Assembly (NCBI RefSeq): GCF_030704685.1 | Contig: NZ_JAUZDX010000005.1 | Coordinates: forward strand, 1 to 64,000 | Reading direction: 5' to 3' | Source: Acidovorax sp. A1169 | Lineage (GTDB): Bacteria > Pseudomonadota > Gammaproteobacteria > Burkholderiales > Burkholderiaceae_C | DNA: 64,000 nt | Shown: piece by piece, positions 7,186 to 16,118 of the stretch | How positions within the stretch are numbered: the first letter of the stretch is position 1 | How the letters are laid out: each line of letters opens with the position of its first letter | Program-made: the position numbers and the translations under genes | Notes under the pieces: generated by a model | What the model was told of the DNA's origin: nothing | Seen by the model: the letters and a program-made list of their open reading frames with translations, nothing else | The model's database searches: none

Positions 7186-8994
7186 ATGAGCCCCAGCCAG
7201 ATCATCGTCCTTGCCACACCCGTCTTCTTCCTGCTGATCGCCATTGAACTGGCGGTGGGCTACAAGCGCCAGCGCGTGACCTACCGCATGGCCGATGCCA
7301 TCAGCAGCATCAGCCTCGGGATGCTGAGCCAGACCAGCGCGGTGTTCACGCGGCTGCTGCGGGTGGGCATCTACACCGCCGTGTTCGAGCATGTGGCGCT
7401 GTGGCGCAACGACGCCTTCTGGCTCAGTCTGCCGGGCTGGCTGCTGGCGCTGGTGTTCTACGACTTCTGCTACTACTGGCTGCACCGCATGGGCCACGAG
7501 TCGGCCGTGCTCTGGGCCGCGCATGCGGTGCACCACCAGAGCCAGGACTACAACCTGTCGACCGCGCTGCGCCAGACCAGCTCGGGCGCGCTGCTGGGCT
7601 GGGTGTTCTACGTGCCCATGGCACTGGCGGGCGTGCCGCCGCTGGTGTTCGCCATCGTGGCGCTGGTGGACCTGCTTTACCAGTTCTGGGTGCACACCGA
7701 GCAGGTGGGGCGCCTCGGGTGGTTCGACCGCTGGTTCTGCAGCCCCAGCAACCACCGCGTGCACCACGCGGTGAACGATGTGTACCTGGACAAGAACTAC
7801 GGCGGCATCCTGATCCTCTGGGACCGGATTTTCGGAACCTTCAAGGACGAGGACGACCGGGAAAAGTGCGTCTACGGCACGCGCGGCCTGCTCAACAGTT
7901 GGGACCCGCTGTGGGCCAATGCCCAGGTGTACGCAAGCCTGGCGCACGACAGCTGGCATGCACGCAACTGGCTCGACAAGCTGCGGGTGTGGATCAAGCC
8001 GCCGGGCTGGCGGCCGGCCGACGTGGCCGAGCGCTTTCCCAAGCCGGCCTTCGACATTGCCCGGATGCCGCTGTACCACCCGCCCATGTCGCGCGCGCTG
8101 CAGTGGTTTGCGGGCGTGCAGTTCGCGCTCATGCTGGCCGGTGTGGCCGCCTTCCTGTGGCAGGCCGACACGGCGCCGCTGGCCCAGAACGCCATCTGGT
8201 TCACCACGCTGCTGGTTGCGCAATGGGCCCTGGGTGCGGCGGTGCAGGGGCGCATCGGCATGGGCATGGCGCTGCTGGTCGAATCGGCTGCCCTGGCCAC
8301 GGCGACCAGTGTGCTGGGACTGCAGGAATGGCATTGGCTCTTCAAGCCGCTGACCATGGTGATCGCCATCGCCGTGGTCGCCGGGCATCTGCGCACGGCG
8401 CCCCCTGGCAACCGCCTCGACAGGACCGAAGGTCGCTGGCTCATCGCTGCGCTGGCCGGCTCGCTCGCGGGCGATGTGTTCCTGATGTTCGGCGGCTTCT
8501 TCATCCCCGGGCTGGTGAGCTTTCTGCTCGCCCACCTGTGCTACATCGTGTTGTTCCGCAAGGGCGTGCTCTGGTTTGCCCGGCGCGGCGCACTGGTGGC
8601 CACGCTGGCCATCGGCGTGGGCATGTACGCCTTCCTGTGGCTTGGCGGGCTGCCGACCCCGCTGCGCGGGCCCGTGGCCGCCTATGTGCTGGTGATCGCA
8701 CTCATGGCCGCCCAGGCCATCGGCCGCGCCGCCGTGCTGGGCGGGCGTGGCGCCTGGCTGGTCGCCATCGGGGCCGGGTTCTTCATGCTCAGCGATGCCA
8801 CGCTGGCCACCAACCGCTTCGTGCAGCCCCTGCCGCTGGCGCAGCTCTGGGTGCTGGTCACCTATTACGTCGCGCAGGTGCTGATCGTGGCGGGCATGCT
8901 GGAGACGGCGTCAACCACGCGGCGCGCCCCAGTAACCGAGGAGCCTAAGACCTCTGCAGGTCCTCCGATGGGGTATGCAGCACCACGACCATGA
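7186..8994 (+). CDS. Sterol desaturase/AGMO-like domain fused to lysoplasmalogenase-like domain
   Basis: A 602-aa polytopic membrane protein with two enzyme domains. Residues ~1-300 are a fatty-acid-hydroxylase/sterol-desaturase fold. It has the eight-histidine di-iron pattern: WLHRMGHE (~98), HAVHHQS (~110) and HRVHHAVND (~190). This resembles bacterial relatives of alkylglycerol monooxygenase. Residues ~380-590 are a YhhN/TMEM86 domain of about eight helices, the family that contains lysoplasmalogenase, which hydrolyses vinyl-ether lysolipids. The domain pairing suggests cleavage of ether-linked lipids in the inner membrane; this is inferred. The last 50 bases overlap the end of the convergent gene. 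Confidence 0.85.
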   Translation: MSPSQIIVLATPVFFLLIAIELAVGYKRQRVTYRMADAISSISLGMLSQTSAVFTRLLRVGIYTAVFEHVALWRNDAFWLSLPGWLLALVFYDFCYYWLHRMGHESAVLWAAHAVHHQSQDYNLSTALRQTSSGALLGWVFYVPMALAGVPPLVFAIVALVDLLYQFWVHTEQVGRLGWFDRWFCSPSNHRVHHAVNDVYLDKNYGGILILWDRIFGTFKDEDDREKCVYGTRGLLNSWDPLWANAQVYASLAHDSWHARNWLDKLRVWIKPPGWRPADVAERFPKPAFDIARMPLYHPPMSRALQWFAGVQFALMLAGVAAFLWQADTAPLAQNAIWFTTLLVAQWALGAAVQGRIGMGMALLVESAALATATSVLGLQEWHWLFKPLTMVIAIAVVAGHLRTAPPGNRLDRTEGRWLIAALAGSLAGDVFLMFGGFFIPGLVSFLLAHLCYIVLFRKGVLWFARRGALVATLAIGVGMYAFLWLGGLPTPLRGPVAAYVLVIALMAAQAIGRAAVLGGRGAWLVAIGAGFFMLSDATLATNRFVQPLPLAQLWVLVTYYVAQVLIVAGMLETASTTRRAPVTEEPKTSAGPPMGYAAPRP

Positions 8995-9820
8995 CCAGGG
9001 CCCCCAGGCCCAGCAGAAACCAAGCCCACACCAGCCATAGCAAGGTATCGGCGTTGCGCTGGCCCGGATGGGACTGCAGGTTCAGCACCGCGATCGCATC
9101 GGTCACGCCCGCGAAACTCCGGCCGGCCACGTAGTGGTAGGCCGCGCCGCCCAGCGCCCACAGGCCAGAGGCGAGCAGCGCGGTGGCCATGAAGGCCAGC
9201 CCGGTGCGCGGCCACCGACCCCGTTCAAAGCAACACGCCGACAGGAGGATGCTTGCCAGTGCAATACCCAGCCACCAGCGCTGAACGTCATCACGTGCGG
9301 CAGGCAACATCCATTCCCACGCCCAGGGCAAGGGAGCCAGCAGCCATTCAGACCGCGGCGCAAGGCCGGGCCAGACACCCAGAGAGCCCCACATTCCCGG
9401 GGTGCTCAGCAACCACAGCAGCAGGCTGATGCCCCAGAGAACCGCTGCGGCCACATAGGCCTGCAGCCGCCAGCGCGCGCAGCGCAGCGCGCCCATCGAC
9501 GGCAGGTATCGTTCGGCCAGATGGGTGGCCACGGCGGCGGCCAGGCACCACACGCTGGTCGCGCCCCACAAGGCCACCCAGCCGGGCATCTCCGCGAACC
9601 CCACCACCAGGAACACGGAGAGCTGGCCATAGACCGGGCCGCTCAAGCCGTGCAGCAGCATGGTGCCCACAAGGAGCACCTGGCTGAAGGACATGACGAA
9701 TTTCAGCTCGGGCGTGAGTGCATCCCACCTGGCCTGCGCCCAATCCACATTGGCGCCTGTGCGCACGGGGGCAGACCTGGCACTCTCGCGCAGGCTTTTG
9801 CGGCGGCGGGAACGGAGCAT
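8945..9820 (-). CDS. Integral membrane protein of unknown function
   Basis: A 291-aa protein with about six to seven hydrophobic helices, from VMSFSQVLLVGTMLLHGLSG (~45) through the final DTLLWLVWAWFLLGLGALVM (~262). The first 30 residues are basic and cytoplasmic by the positive-inside rule. No catalytic motif, binding motif or known family is recognised. The 3' end overlaps that of the convergent fused lipid enzyme by 50 bases. It begins 21 bases after the stop of ruvB on the same strand, so it is likely the second gene of a ruvB transcript. Confidence 0.7.
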   Translation of the reverse strand: MLRSRRRKSLRESARSAPVRTGANVDWAQARWDALTPELKFVMSFSQVLLVGTMLLHGLSGPVYGQLSVFLVVGFAEMPGWVALWGATSVWCLAAAVATHLAERYLPSMGALRCARWRLQAYVAAAVLWGISLLLWLLSTPGMWGSLGVWPGLAPRSEWLLAPLPWAWEWMLPAARDDVQRWWLGIALASILLSACCFERGRWPRTGLAFMATALLASGLWALGGAAYHYVAGRSFAGVTDAIAVLNLQSHPGQRNADTLLWLVWAWFLLGLGALVMVVVLHTPSEDLQRS

Positions 9821-9841
9821 GGGCAGCGGCTTCGGGTGCCT

Positions 9842-10903
9842 TCAACTTTCGAACAGGTCCTGCCCCCCGGTCTTGGGCGGGGTCACGCCCAGGTGCCGGT
9901 AGGCGGCCAGCGTGGCCACGCGGCCGCGCGTGGTGCGCTGCAAAAAGCCCTGCTGTATCAGGTAGGGCTCGATTACGTCCTCGATGGTGCCGGCCTCTTC
10001 GCCTATGCTGGCGGCGATGTTGTCCAGGCCCACCGGGCCGCCATCGAAGCGGTGGATCACGGCCTCGAGCAGCTTGCGGTCCATCACGTCGAAGCCCTGC
10101 GGGTCCACATCGAGCATGGCCAGGGCCCGGTTGGCGATATCCAGGGTGATGCGGCCGTCGCCCTTGACCTCGGCATAGTCGCGCACGCGCCGCAGCAGCC
10201 GGTTGGCGATGCGTGGCGTGCCGCGCGAGCGGCGCGCGATCTCGAAACCGCCCACTTCGTCCATGGGGACGTCGAGCAGGCCGGCGCTGCGCTGCACGAT
10301 GCGCGCGAGCTCCTGCGCGGTGTAAAACTCCAGCCGTGCCACGATGCCAAAGCGGTCGCGCAGCGGGTTGGTGAGCATGCCGGCGCGCGTGGTGGCGCCC
10401 ACCAGGGTGAAGGGCTGCAGGTCGAGCTTGATGCTGCGCGCGGCCGGCCCCTCGCCGATCATGATGTCGATCTGGTAGTCCTCCAGCGCCGGGTACAGGA
10501 TTTCCTCGACCACGGGCGAGAGGCGGTGGATCTCGTCGATGAACAGGACGTCGTTCTTTTCCAGGTTGGTCAGCAGCGCGGCCAGGTCCTTGGGCTTTTC
10601 GAGCACGGGGCCGCTGGTCTGGCGCAGGTTCACGCCCAGCTCGGCCGCGATGATGTGGCTCAGCGTGGTCTTGCCCAGGCCCGGCGGGCCGAACAGCAGC
10701 ACATGGTCCAGCGCCTCGCCGCGCTTGCGTGCCGCGCCGATGAAGATCTCGAGCTGCTCGCGCGCCTTGGCCTGGCCCACGTACTCCTGCAGCAGCTTGG
10801 GGCGCAGGGCGCGCTCGATGGCCTCCTCCTGCGGCGAGGCGGGCGCGGCGGACACCACGCGCTTGGGCGGTATGGGGGCGAAGTCGTCGGTCTGGATGGT
10901 CAC
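9842..10903 (-). CDS. ruvB: Holliday junction branch migration ATPase RuvB
   Basis: RuvB is the hexameric AAA+ motor that, with RuvA, drives Holliday junction branch migration in recombinational repair. The 353-aa product has Walker A GPPGLGKT at residues 72-79, Walker B/DEIH (FIDEIHRL) near 123, sensor 1 GATTRAG, the arginine finger region, and the C-terminal winged helix ([10 protein letters not shown]). Length is normal. It is not adjacent to ruvA: the carbonic-anhydrase-like gene on the opposite strand separates them, both ruv genes being minus strand, about 1.3 kb apart. No ruvC lies in the window. Confidence 0.97.
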   Translation of the reverse strand: MTIQTDDFAPIPPKRVVSAAPASPQEEAIERALRPKLLQEYVGQAKAREQLEIFIGAARKRGEALDHVLLFGPPGLGKTTLSHIIAAELGVNLRQTSGPVLEKPKDLAALLTNLEKNDVLFIDEIHRLSPVVEEILYPALEDYQIDIMIGEGPAARSIKLDLQPFTLVGATTRAGMLTNPLRDRFGIVARLEFYTAQELARIVQRSAGLLDVPMDEVGGFEIARRSRGTPRIANRLLRRVRDYAEVKGDGRITLDIANRALAMLDVDPQGFDVMDRKLLEAVIHRFDGGPVGLDNIAASIGEEAGTIEDVIEPYLIQQGFLQRTTRGRVATLAAYRHLGVTPPKTGGQDLFES

Positions 10904-11007
10904 GGTGGTTCTGTCCGGGGTCGAATACCCGCGCGGGCGGGCCGACTGGAACTATATAGCCCGGGCGCCCCCCCAGGGGGTAAAGTAAGTGGGTACTGTG
11001 CCGATAC

Positions 11008-12159
11008 ATGAAGCACACCATGAAACAGATGCTGCCCGCGCCCACCCGCCTGCCACGACCGTTGCAATTGCTGGCTGCGCTGGCCGCCAGTGGCGCAGCC
11101 GCCCTGACCGCGACTGCCCAGACCACGGCCCCGCCCTCCCGCACCGCCAGCGGCGCCATCCGCATCGAGAACCCGCAGGACAAGGCCACCCTGGCCACCC
11201 GGATCGACGAGGCCATCCAGCGCGCCAAGGACAAGAACGCAGCGCCGGCCAAACCCGGTGCGCGCAAGAACGCCGGCCCCATCCCCAGCGTGGAAGTGCG
11301 CGTACCGCCCGACCGCCCGCGCAAGCCGGCCCCGGCCGAAGCACGCCCACCTACACCACCCCGGTCGACCGTGCCGGACGCCGGCGCCAGCCGCCGCTAC
11401 ATCCAGTCGCGGGCCGCCGAACTGGCCGCCGCCGCGCCGCCTGCGCCCCCACCACCACCAGCCGACCCGCGCACGGTGCGCTGGGAGCATGCCAGCGGCG
11501 ACAAGGGGCCCGAGGCCTGGGGCGGCCTGCACCCGGATTTTTCGGCCTGCAGCCAGGGCACGCGCCAGTCGCCGATCCACATCACGGCGCAGGACGTGGC
11601 GCTCGGCCCGGCCGACCCCTTGCCATTCGGCAACCAGTTCTTCGGCGGCACGGTGTGGAACACGGGGCATGGCCTGGCGCTGGAGGTGGAAGGCACCAGC
11701 ATCCTGCCGCTGCGCGGAGCCCCCTGGCGGCTCATGCGCCTGCAGTTCCGCCACCCGGCGGAGGAGCGCGTGCACCTGCAGAACTACCCCATGGCCACCG
11801 AGCTGGTGTACCAGGGCCCGAGCGGTCAGATGGCCGTGGTGAGCGTGCCCATGCAGCTCGGTAGCCCCAACGCCTTCATCACCCGCCTCTGGACGCACAT
11901 GCCCCTGGATGCGCAGGACCGCGTGCGCCTGCCGCAGCCGGTGCTCTCGGTGGGCGAGCTGCTGCCGCAGGACCGGCGCTACTACCAGTACGCGGGCTCG
12001 CTGACCACCCCGCCCTGCACCGAGGGCGTGCTGCGCATCGTGATGAAGACGCCGGTGAGTGTGGGCCTGGAGCAGTTGCGCCTGCTGGCGCGCGTCTCGC
12101 CGCCCAATGCGCGGCCGGTGCAGCCGATCAACGGCCGCCTGGTGCGCGAGGCCCAGTAG
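11008..12159 (+). CDS. Alpha-carbonic-anhydrase-like protein lacking the zinc histidines
   Basis: A 383-aa exported protein. The N-terminus is a probable signal peptide (hydrophobic to about Ala38). A ~110-residue Lys/Pro/Ala-rich linker follows (PPAPPPPPADP at ~145), then an alpha-carbonic anhydrase fold from WEH (~159) to the end. Family marks are WGGLHPDFSAC, QSPIHI, the AGSLTTPPCTEGV signature and NARPVQPINGR. Aligned by eye to bacterial alpha enzymes, the three zinc-binding histidines are Gln246, Arg248 and Glu265, so carbon dioxide hydration is unlikely. It may be a structural or binding protein like the carbonic-anhydrase-related proteins of animals. It lies between ruvB and ruvA on the opposite strand. 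ATG codons at 11020 and 11029 are alternative starts. Confidence 0.8.
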   Translation: MKHTMKQMLPAPTRLPRPLQLLAALAASGAAALTATAQTTAPPSRTASGAIRIENPQDKATLATRIDEAIQRAKDKNAAPAKPGARKNAGPIPSVEVRVPPDRPRKPAPAEARPPTPPRSTVPDAGASRRYIQSRAAELAAAAPPAPPPPPADPRTVRWEHASGDKGPEAWGGLHPDFSACSQGTRQSPIHITAQDVALGPADPLPFGNQFFGGTVWNTGHGLALEVEGTSILPLRGAPWRLMRLQFRHPAEERVHLQNYPMATELVYQGPSGQMAVVSVPMQLGSPNAFITRLWTHMPLDAQDRVRLPQPVLSVGELLPQDRRYYQYAGSLTTPPCTEGVLRIVMKTPVSVGLEQLRLLARVSPPNARPVQPINGRLVREAQ

Positions 12160-12173
12160 GCGCCCGTTCGGAC

Positions 12174-12749
12174 CTACCGGGCCAGCGACTTGAGCGCGAG
12201 CTTGATGCCGTCGCTCACGCCCACATCGGCCGGCAGGGCCTTGAGGGCAGCGGCCGCTTCCTTGTCGTTGTAGCCCAGGGCCAGCAGGGCCTGCAGGATG
12301 TCGGCCTGCGCATCGCTGGTGGCGTGGGCGCGGGTGCCACCCATGTCGGCGCCCAGCTTGCCCTTGAGCTCCAGCAGCAGGCGCTCGGCGGTCTTCTTGC
12401 CGATGCCAGGCACCTTGACCAGGCGCCCCGCCTCCTGCAGCGTGATGGCCTGGGCCAGGTCGCCCACGCCCATGCCGCTCAGGATGGACAGCGCCGTGCG
12501 CGGGCCCACGCCCGATATCTTGATCAGCTCGCGAAAGGCCTGGCGCTCTTCGGCCGTGCCGAAGCCGTACAGCAGTTGCGCATCCTCGCGCACGATGAAC
12601 TGCGTGAGCAGGCTCACGCGCTCCCCCACAGAGGGCAGGTTGTAGAAGGTGCTCATGGGCACATTCACCTCGTAGCCCACCCCGTGGCAGTCCAAAAGTA
12701 CCTCGGGGGGATTCTTCTCCAGCAGGGTGCCGGTCAATTTGCCTATCAT
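12174..12749 (-). CDS. ruvA: Holliday junction DNA-binding protein RuvA
   Basis: RuvA tetramers bind the four-way junction and load RuvB. The 191-aa product has the N-terminal OB-fold ([20 protein letters not shown]), helix-hairpin-helix motifs ([17 protein letters not shown] at ~70-90 and [20 protein letters not shown] at ~105-125) and the C-terminal UBA-like domain III that contacts RuvB. The start at 12749 is preceded by aaagga at good spacing; the open frame extends far upstream antisense to phoH but that part has no similarity. It is transcribed divergently from phoH across about 80 bases. Confidence 0.97.
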   Translation of the reverse strand: MIGKLTGTLLEKNPPEVLLDCHGVGYEVNVPMSTFYNLPSVGERVSLLTQFIVREDAQLLYGFGTAEERQAFRELIKISGVGPRTALSILSGMGVGDLAQAITLQEAGRLVKVPGIGKKTAERLLLELKGKLGADMGGTRAHATSDAQADILQALLALGYNDKEAAAALKALPADVGVSDGIKLALKSLAR

Positions 12750-12831
12750 TGATGTCCTTTGCCGTCGCTGGCGTGACAAGCAGCGCCGTCGCTCTTGCGT
12801 TCTGTTCCATTGCCTCACGGGAATTATCAGC

Positions 12832-13788
12832 GTGATCCTGCGCCACACCTTCACTCCCCACAACAACACCCGGCTCACGCACCTGTGCGGCCCGGCCGAT
12901 GCGCACCTGCGCACCATCGAGGTGGCGCTGCAGGTGAGCATCGCGCACCGGCACGAACAATTCAAGGTGGACGGCCCCAAGGCCAAGGCCACGCAGGCGA
13001 TGGAGCTGCTGCAGGCCCTGTACGAGATGGCCGAGCGCCCGATCCCCGAGGACCACATCCAGCTCATGCTGGCGAGCGACAGCGAGCTGCTGGAAGCCCC
13101 GGACGACGCCATCGTGCTCAGCACGCGCCGCCCAGACTTGCGCGGGCGCACGCCCACGCAGAACCTGTACCTGCAGAACATCGCCACGCACGACATCACC
13201 TTCGGCATCGGCCCGGCCGGCACCGGCAAGACCTATCTGGCGGTGGCCTGTGCGGTGGATGCCCTGGAGCGCAGCAACGTGCAGCGCATCGTGCTGACCC
13301 GCCCGGCGGTGGAGGCCGGCGAGCGCCTGGGCTTCCTCCCCGGCGACCTGGCGCAGAAGGTCGACCCCTACCTGCGCCCGCTGTACGACGCGCTGTACGA
13401 ACTGATGGGCAACGACAAGGTGCAGAAGGCCTTCGAGCGCAACGCCATCGAGATCGCGCCGCTGGCCTTCATGCGCGGGCGCACGCTGAACAACGCCTTC
13501 GTGATCCTCGATGAAGCGCAGAACACCACGCCCGAGCAGATGAAGATGTTCCTCACGCGCATCGGCTTCGGCGCGCGTGCCGTGGTCACGGGTGACGTGA
13601 GCCAGGTCGACCTGCCCAAAGGGGCCATGAGCGGCCTGGTCGATGCCGAGCGCGTGCTCAAGCGCGTCAAGGGCATCGCCGTCACCCACTTCACCAGCGC
13701 CGACGTGGTGCGCCACCCGCTGGTGGCGCGCATCGTGGACGCCTACGACGCACCCCGCCGTGCGGTAGCCACGCGCACCCGCACGTGA
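12832..13788 (+). CDS. ybeZ: PhoH-like ATPase (YbeZ)
   Basis: A 318-aa P-loop NTPase of the PhoH family, usually encoded next to the ribonuclease YbeY and thought to act with it in RNA metabolism and ribosome quality control. Walker A is GPAGTGKT at residues 127-134. The Walker B-type [14 protein letters not shown] lies near 225, followed by the [20 protein letters not shown] signature. The start is GTG at 12832; the frame is open upstream to 12727 but that stretch is antisense to ruvA's 5' end and lacks similarity. ybeY follows after 24 bases. Confidence 0.92.
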   Translation: MILRHTFTPHNNTRLTHLCGPADAHLRTIEVALQVSIAHRHEQFKVDGPKAKATQAMELLQALYEMAERPIPEDHIQLMLASDSELLEAPDDAIVLSTRRPDLRGRTPTQNLYLQNIATHDITFGIGPAGTGKTYLAVACAVDALERSNVQRIVLTRPAVEAGERLGFLPGDLAQKVDPYLRPLYDALYELMGNDKVQKAFERNAIEIAPLAFMRGRTLNNAFVILDEAQNTTPEQMKMFLTRIGFGARAVVTGDVSQVDLPKGAMSGLVDAERVLKRVKGIAVTHFTSADVVRHPLVARIVDAYDAPRRAVATRTRT

Positions 13789-13812
13789 GCAGCCCCTGAC
13801 AAGACATTCCCC

Positions 13813-14310
13813 ATGCCTTTGAACCAACTTTCCCTGTCGCTGCAGTTCGGCCGATTCGATGGAGCAGTTGCGCACCGCGCCGTGCTGCCGCGCCACAAGG
13901 TCACGCGCTGGATACGCCACGCCCTGGCCACCGACGCCGAGATCACCGTGCGCATCGTCGATGCAGAGGAAGGCCGGCAGCTCAACAACGACTACCGACG
14001 CAAGGACTATGCGACCAACGTGCTGACCTTCGACTACACGCAGGAACCCCTGGTCACGGCCGACCTGGTGCTGTGCGCCCCGGTGATCGAGCGCGAAGCG
14101 AAGGAGCAGAACAAGAGCCTGGAGGAACACTATGCCCACATGCTGGTGCATGGTGCCCTGCACGCCCAGGGCTGGGACCACGAGACCAGCGCGGCCGATG
14201 CCGACGAGATGGAAGCCTACGAGACCGCCATCCTGCAGGAGCTGGGCTTTGCCGATCCGTACGACACCAAGCCGGTGGCACCGAAGCCCGCCAAGGCGCG
14301 CAAACGTTAG
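13813..14310 (+). CDS. ybeY: Endoribonuclease YbeY
   Basis: YbeY is a zinc-dependent single-strand RNase needed for 16S rRNA 3' maturation and 70S quality control. The 165-aa product shows the defining H-x3-H-x5-H metal site in [15 protein letters not shown] (~109-123), the [17 protein letters not shown] segment (~56-72) that precedes it, and a Lys/Ala-rich tail. It sits directly behind ybeZ on the same strand, the conserved arrangement. Its last four bases overlap the end of the convergent phosphatase-like gene. Confidence 0.95.
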   Translation: MPLNQLSLSLQFGRFDGAVAHRAVLPRHKVTRWIRHALATDAEITVRIVDAEEGRQLNNDYRRKDYATNVLTFDYTQEPLVTADLVLCAPVIEREAKEQNKSLEEHYAHMLVHGALHAQGWDHETSAADADEMEAYETAILQELGFADPYDTKPVAPKPAKARKR

Positions 14311-14903
14311 GGAGAGGGCCCGACTCCATCGACCGGCAGCCACCACGACAGCGCGCGGGGCTCTGGCCCCCACTGGATGCCGAAGTAGTTGCCACCGCCA
14401 TTGGCGGGCTGGTCCCATTGCCGCGAAATGGGCTGCCCGGTGAGGTGGCAGTACAGCAGCGCACCCACCGCCCCATGCGAGACGATGGCCAGTGCCCCGG
14501 CAGACGCATCGGCCGCGGCGATGTATGCCACGGCCTCCACGATGCGCGCCTGGGCGTGCGCGGCCGTCTCCCAGCCGCGCGCCGATTGTTCCGGCTGCGC
14601 AAAAAAGGCGTCGGCCACGGTCTCGAACTCGGCCAGCGGCAGGTAGCCGGTGGACGAGCGATCATTCTCCCCGAGCGCAGCCACCTGCGTGGGCGCCAAC
14701 CCCCGGTGCGACGCCAGCATCAGCGCGCCATCGATGGCCTTTTGCTCCGTGCTGCAGTACACGGCCGAGATGCCGGGCACCCAGGGCTGCGACAACGCCG
14801 CCACCATGCGCGCGCGCCCGCGCTCGGACAAGGGCCAGTGCGTGATTGGCACAAGGGGGTTGATCACCACATCGGGGTGGCTGATGAAGTAAATGGTGCG
14901 CAT
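14307..14903 (-). CDS. Histidine-phosphatase-fold protein with altered RHG motif
   Basis: A 198-aa protein of the phosphoglycerate-mutase/histidine-phosphatase fold. The usual N-terminal RHG is replaced by SHP (IYFISHPDV, residues 5-13), keeping the nucleophilic His but losing the phosphate-binding Arg. The second half retains [13 protein letters not shown] with its catalytic-type His. [20 protein letters not shown] resembles the acid/base loop region of the family. Activity may be weak or redirected. It is a single gene convergent with ybeY and divergent from the AEC transporter. Confidence 0.75.
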   Translation of the reverse strand: MRTIYFISHPDVVINPLVPITHWPLSERGRARMVAALSQPWVPGISAVYCSTEQKAIDGALMLASHRGLAPTQVAALGENDRSSTGYLPLAEFETVADAFFAQPEQSARGWETAAHAQARIVEAVAYIAAADASAGALAIVSHGAVGALLYCHLTGQPISRQWDQPANGGGNYFGIQWGPEPRALSWWLPVDGVGPSP

Positions 14904-15092
14904 GGGCTTTGTGCGGGGTGTGGACAGGGCGGCGCGGGCATGGGCCTCACCGTCACCTTTTTAACGCAAAACACCCTTGATCCAGGGCCAAGGCAGATAC
15001 TGCGGACCGTTGGGCTGCGCCGGTCGACCATCGCAAGGGCCCGTGCCGCCGCCGTACCTTAAGCTTGGCAGGGTCGTCCTTCACGCCCCTCC

Positions 15093-15968
15093 ATGCTGCT
15101 GCGCATCCTCTCCATCCTGTTTCCCCTGTTCGCCATTGCCGCCCTGGGCTATGCCGTCGGGCGGCGCATGAAGCCCGACCTCTCGACCGCCAACCAGCTC
15201 AACCTGGCGGTGTTCGTGCCCGCCCTGGTGTTCGGGGCCATGGCGGGCAAGGACTTCCGTGCACAAGAGCATTTGGCGCTGCTGCTGGCCACGCTGCTGC
15301 TGATCACTGGCACAGGGGTGGTGGGCTGGCTGGTGGCCCGTGCGCTGGGCATGGAGCCCAAGACGCTGGTGCCGCCCATGATGTTCAACAACTGCGGCAA
15401 CCTGGGCCTGCCGCTCGCGGTGCTGGCTTTCGGGCAGGAAGCGCTGGCGCCGGCCATCGCGATGTTCGTGGTATCGAACGCGCTGCAGTTTTCCTTCGGC
15501 ATCTGGCTGCTGGACCACCAGGCGCGGCTGCGCAGCGTGTGGACCTCGCCCTCCATCCTGGCCGCCATCGCGGGGCTGGCGGTGGGCATGGCAGGCGTGG
15601 ACCTGTGGCCGCCGTTGCTCACGGCCATCCGCATGGTGGGCGATGTGTCGATTCCGCTGATGCTGTTCGCGCTGGGTGCGCGCCTGGCGGATTCGCACAT
15701 CCAGTCCGTCGGCTTCGGCCTCTTCGGCGCGGTGTTGCGTCCCGTGACCGGCATGGCCATCGCCTGGGCCGTGGCCTGGGGCATGGGCCTGGCGCCGCGC
15801 GAGCAGGGCTTGCTGCTGGTCTTCGGCGCCCTGCCCCCTGCCGTGATCAATTTCATCCTGGCCGAGCGCTACCGGCAGGAGCCTGAGAAGGTGGCCTCGA
15901 TGGTGCTGATCGGCAACCTTGGGGCGCTGGTGTTTCTGCCCATCGCGCTGGCGCTGACGCTGCAATAG
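15093..15968 (+). CDS. AEC-family permease
   Basis: A 291-aa inner-membrane protein of the auxin-efflux-carrier (AEC) superfamily, secondary carriers for small organic acids such as malate or malonate. About ten hydrophobic helices are visible, with the family's conserved broken-helix signature NNCGNLGLPLAVLAFG (~99-114) and a repeat-related stretch near GALPPAVINFILAERY (~249). The substrate is unknown. The gene is monocistronic in appearance. The intergenic region before it (14904-15092) contains a degenerate dyad cttg-N9-caag at 14989-15005, mentioned under rejected items. Confidence 0.85.
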   Translation: MLLRILSILFPLFAIAALGYAVGRRMKPDLSTANQLNLAVFVPALVFGAMAGKDFRAQEHLALLLATLLLITGTGVVGWLVARALGMEPKTLVPPMMFNNCGNLGLPLAVLAFGQEALAPAIAMFVVSNALQFSFGIWLLDHQARLRSVWTSPSILAAIAGLAVGMAGVDLWPPLLTAIRMVGDVSIPLMLFALGARLADSHIQSVGFGLFGAVLRPVTGMAIAWAVAWGMGLAPREQGLLLVFGALPPAVINFILAERYRQEPEKVASMVLIGNLGALVFLPIALALTLQ

Positions 15969-16118
15969 CCGCAGCCAACCGCGCCACGAAAAGCGCAAAC
16001 CGCGCAGGCCTGCACCGCCTTGCCCCTCAAAGGCCCGGGGGAACTGTCATGAAGGCGCCATGGACAGCGCCGACAGTTGAATCAAATTGTTACATTGGTT
16101 CAGCAGCCAGTCCCTCCC

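Noticed and set aside
9068..11011. 647-codon plus-strand frame opposite ruvB
   Set aside because: ruvB has all AAA+ motifs on the minus strand; the plus frame is an antisense artefact.
10900..14418. 1172-codon open frame on the minus strand
   Set aside because: It runs antisense to the carbonic-anhydrase-like, phoH and ybeY genes and through ruvA in another frame; composition is that of a high-GC shadow and no domain is recognisable.
14989..15005. cttgatccagggccaag as an FNR/Anr site
   Set aside because: The half-sites TTGAT and CCAAG do not match TTGAT-N4-ATCAA and the spacing is off by one.
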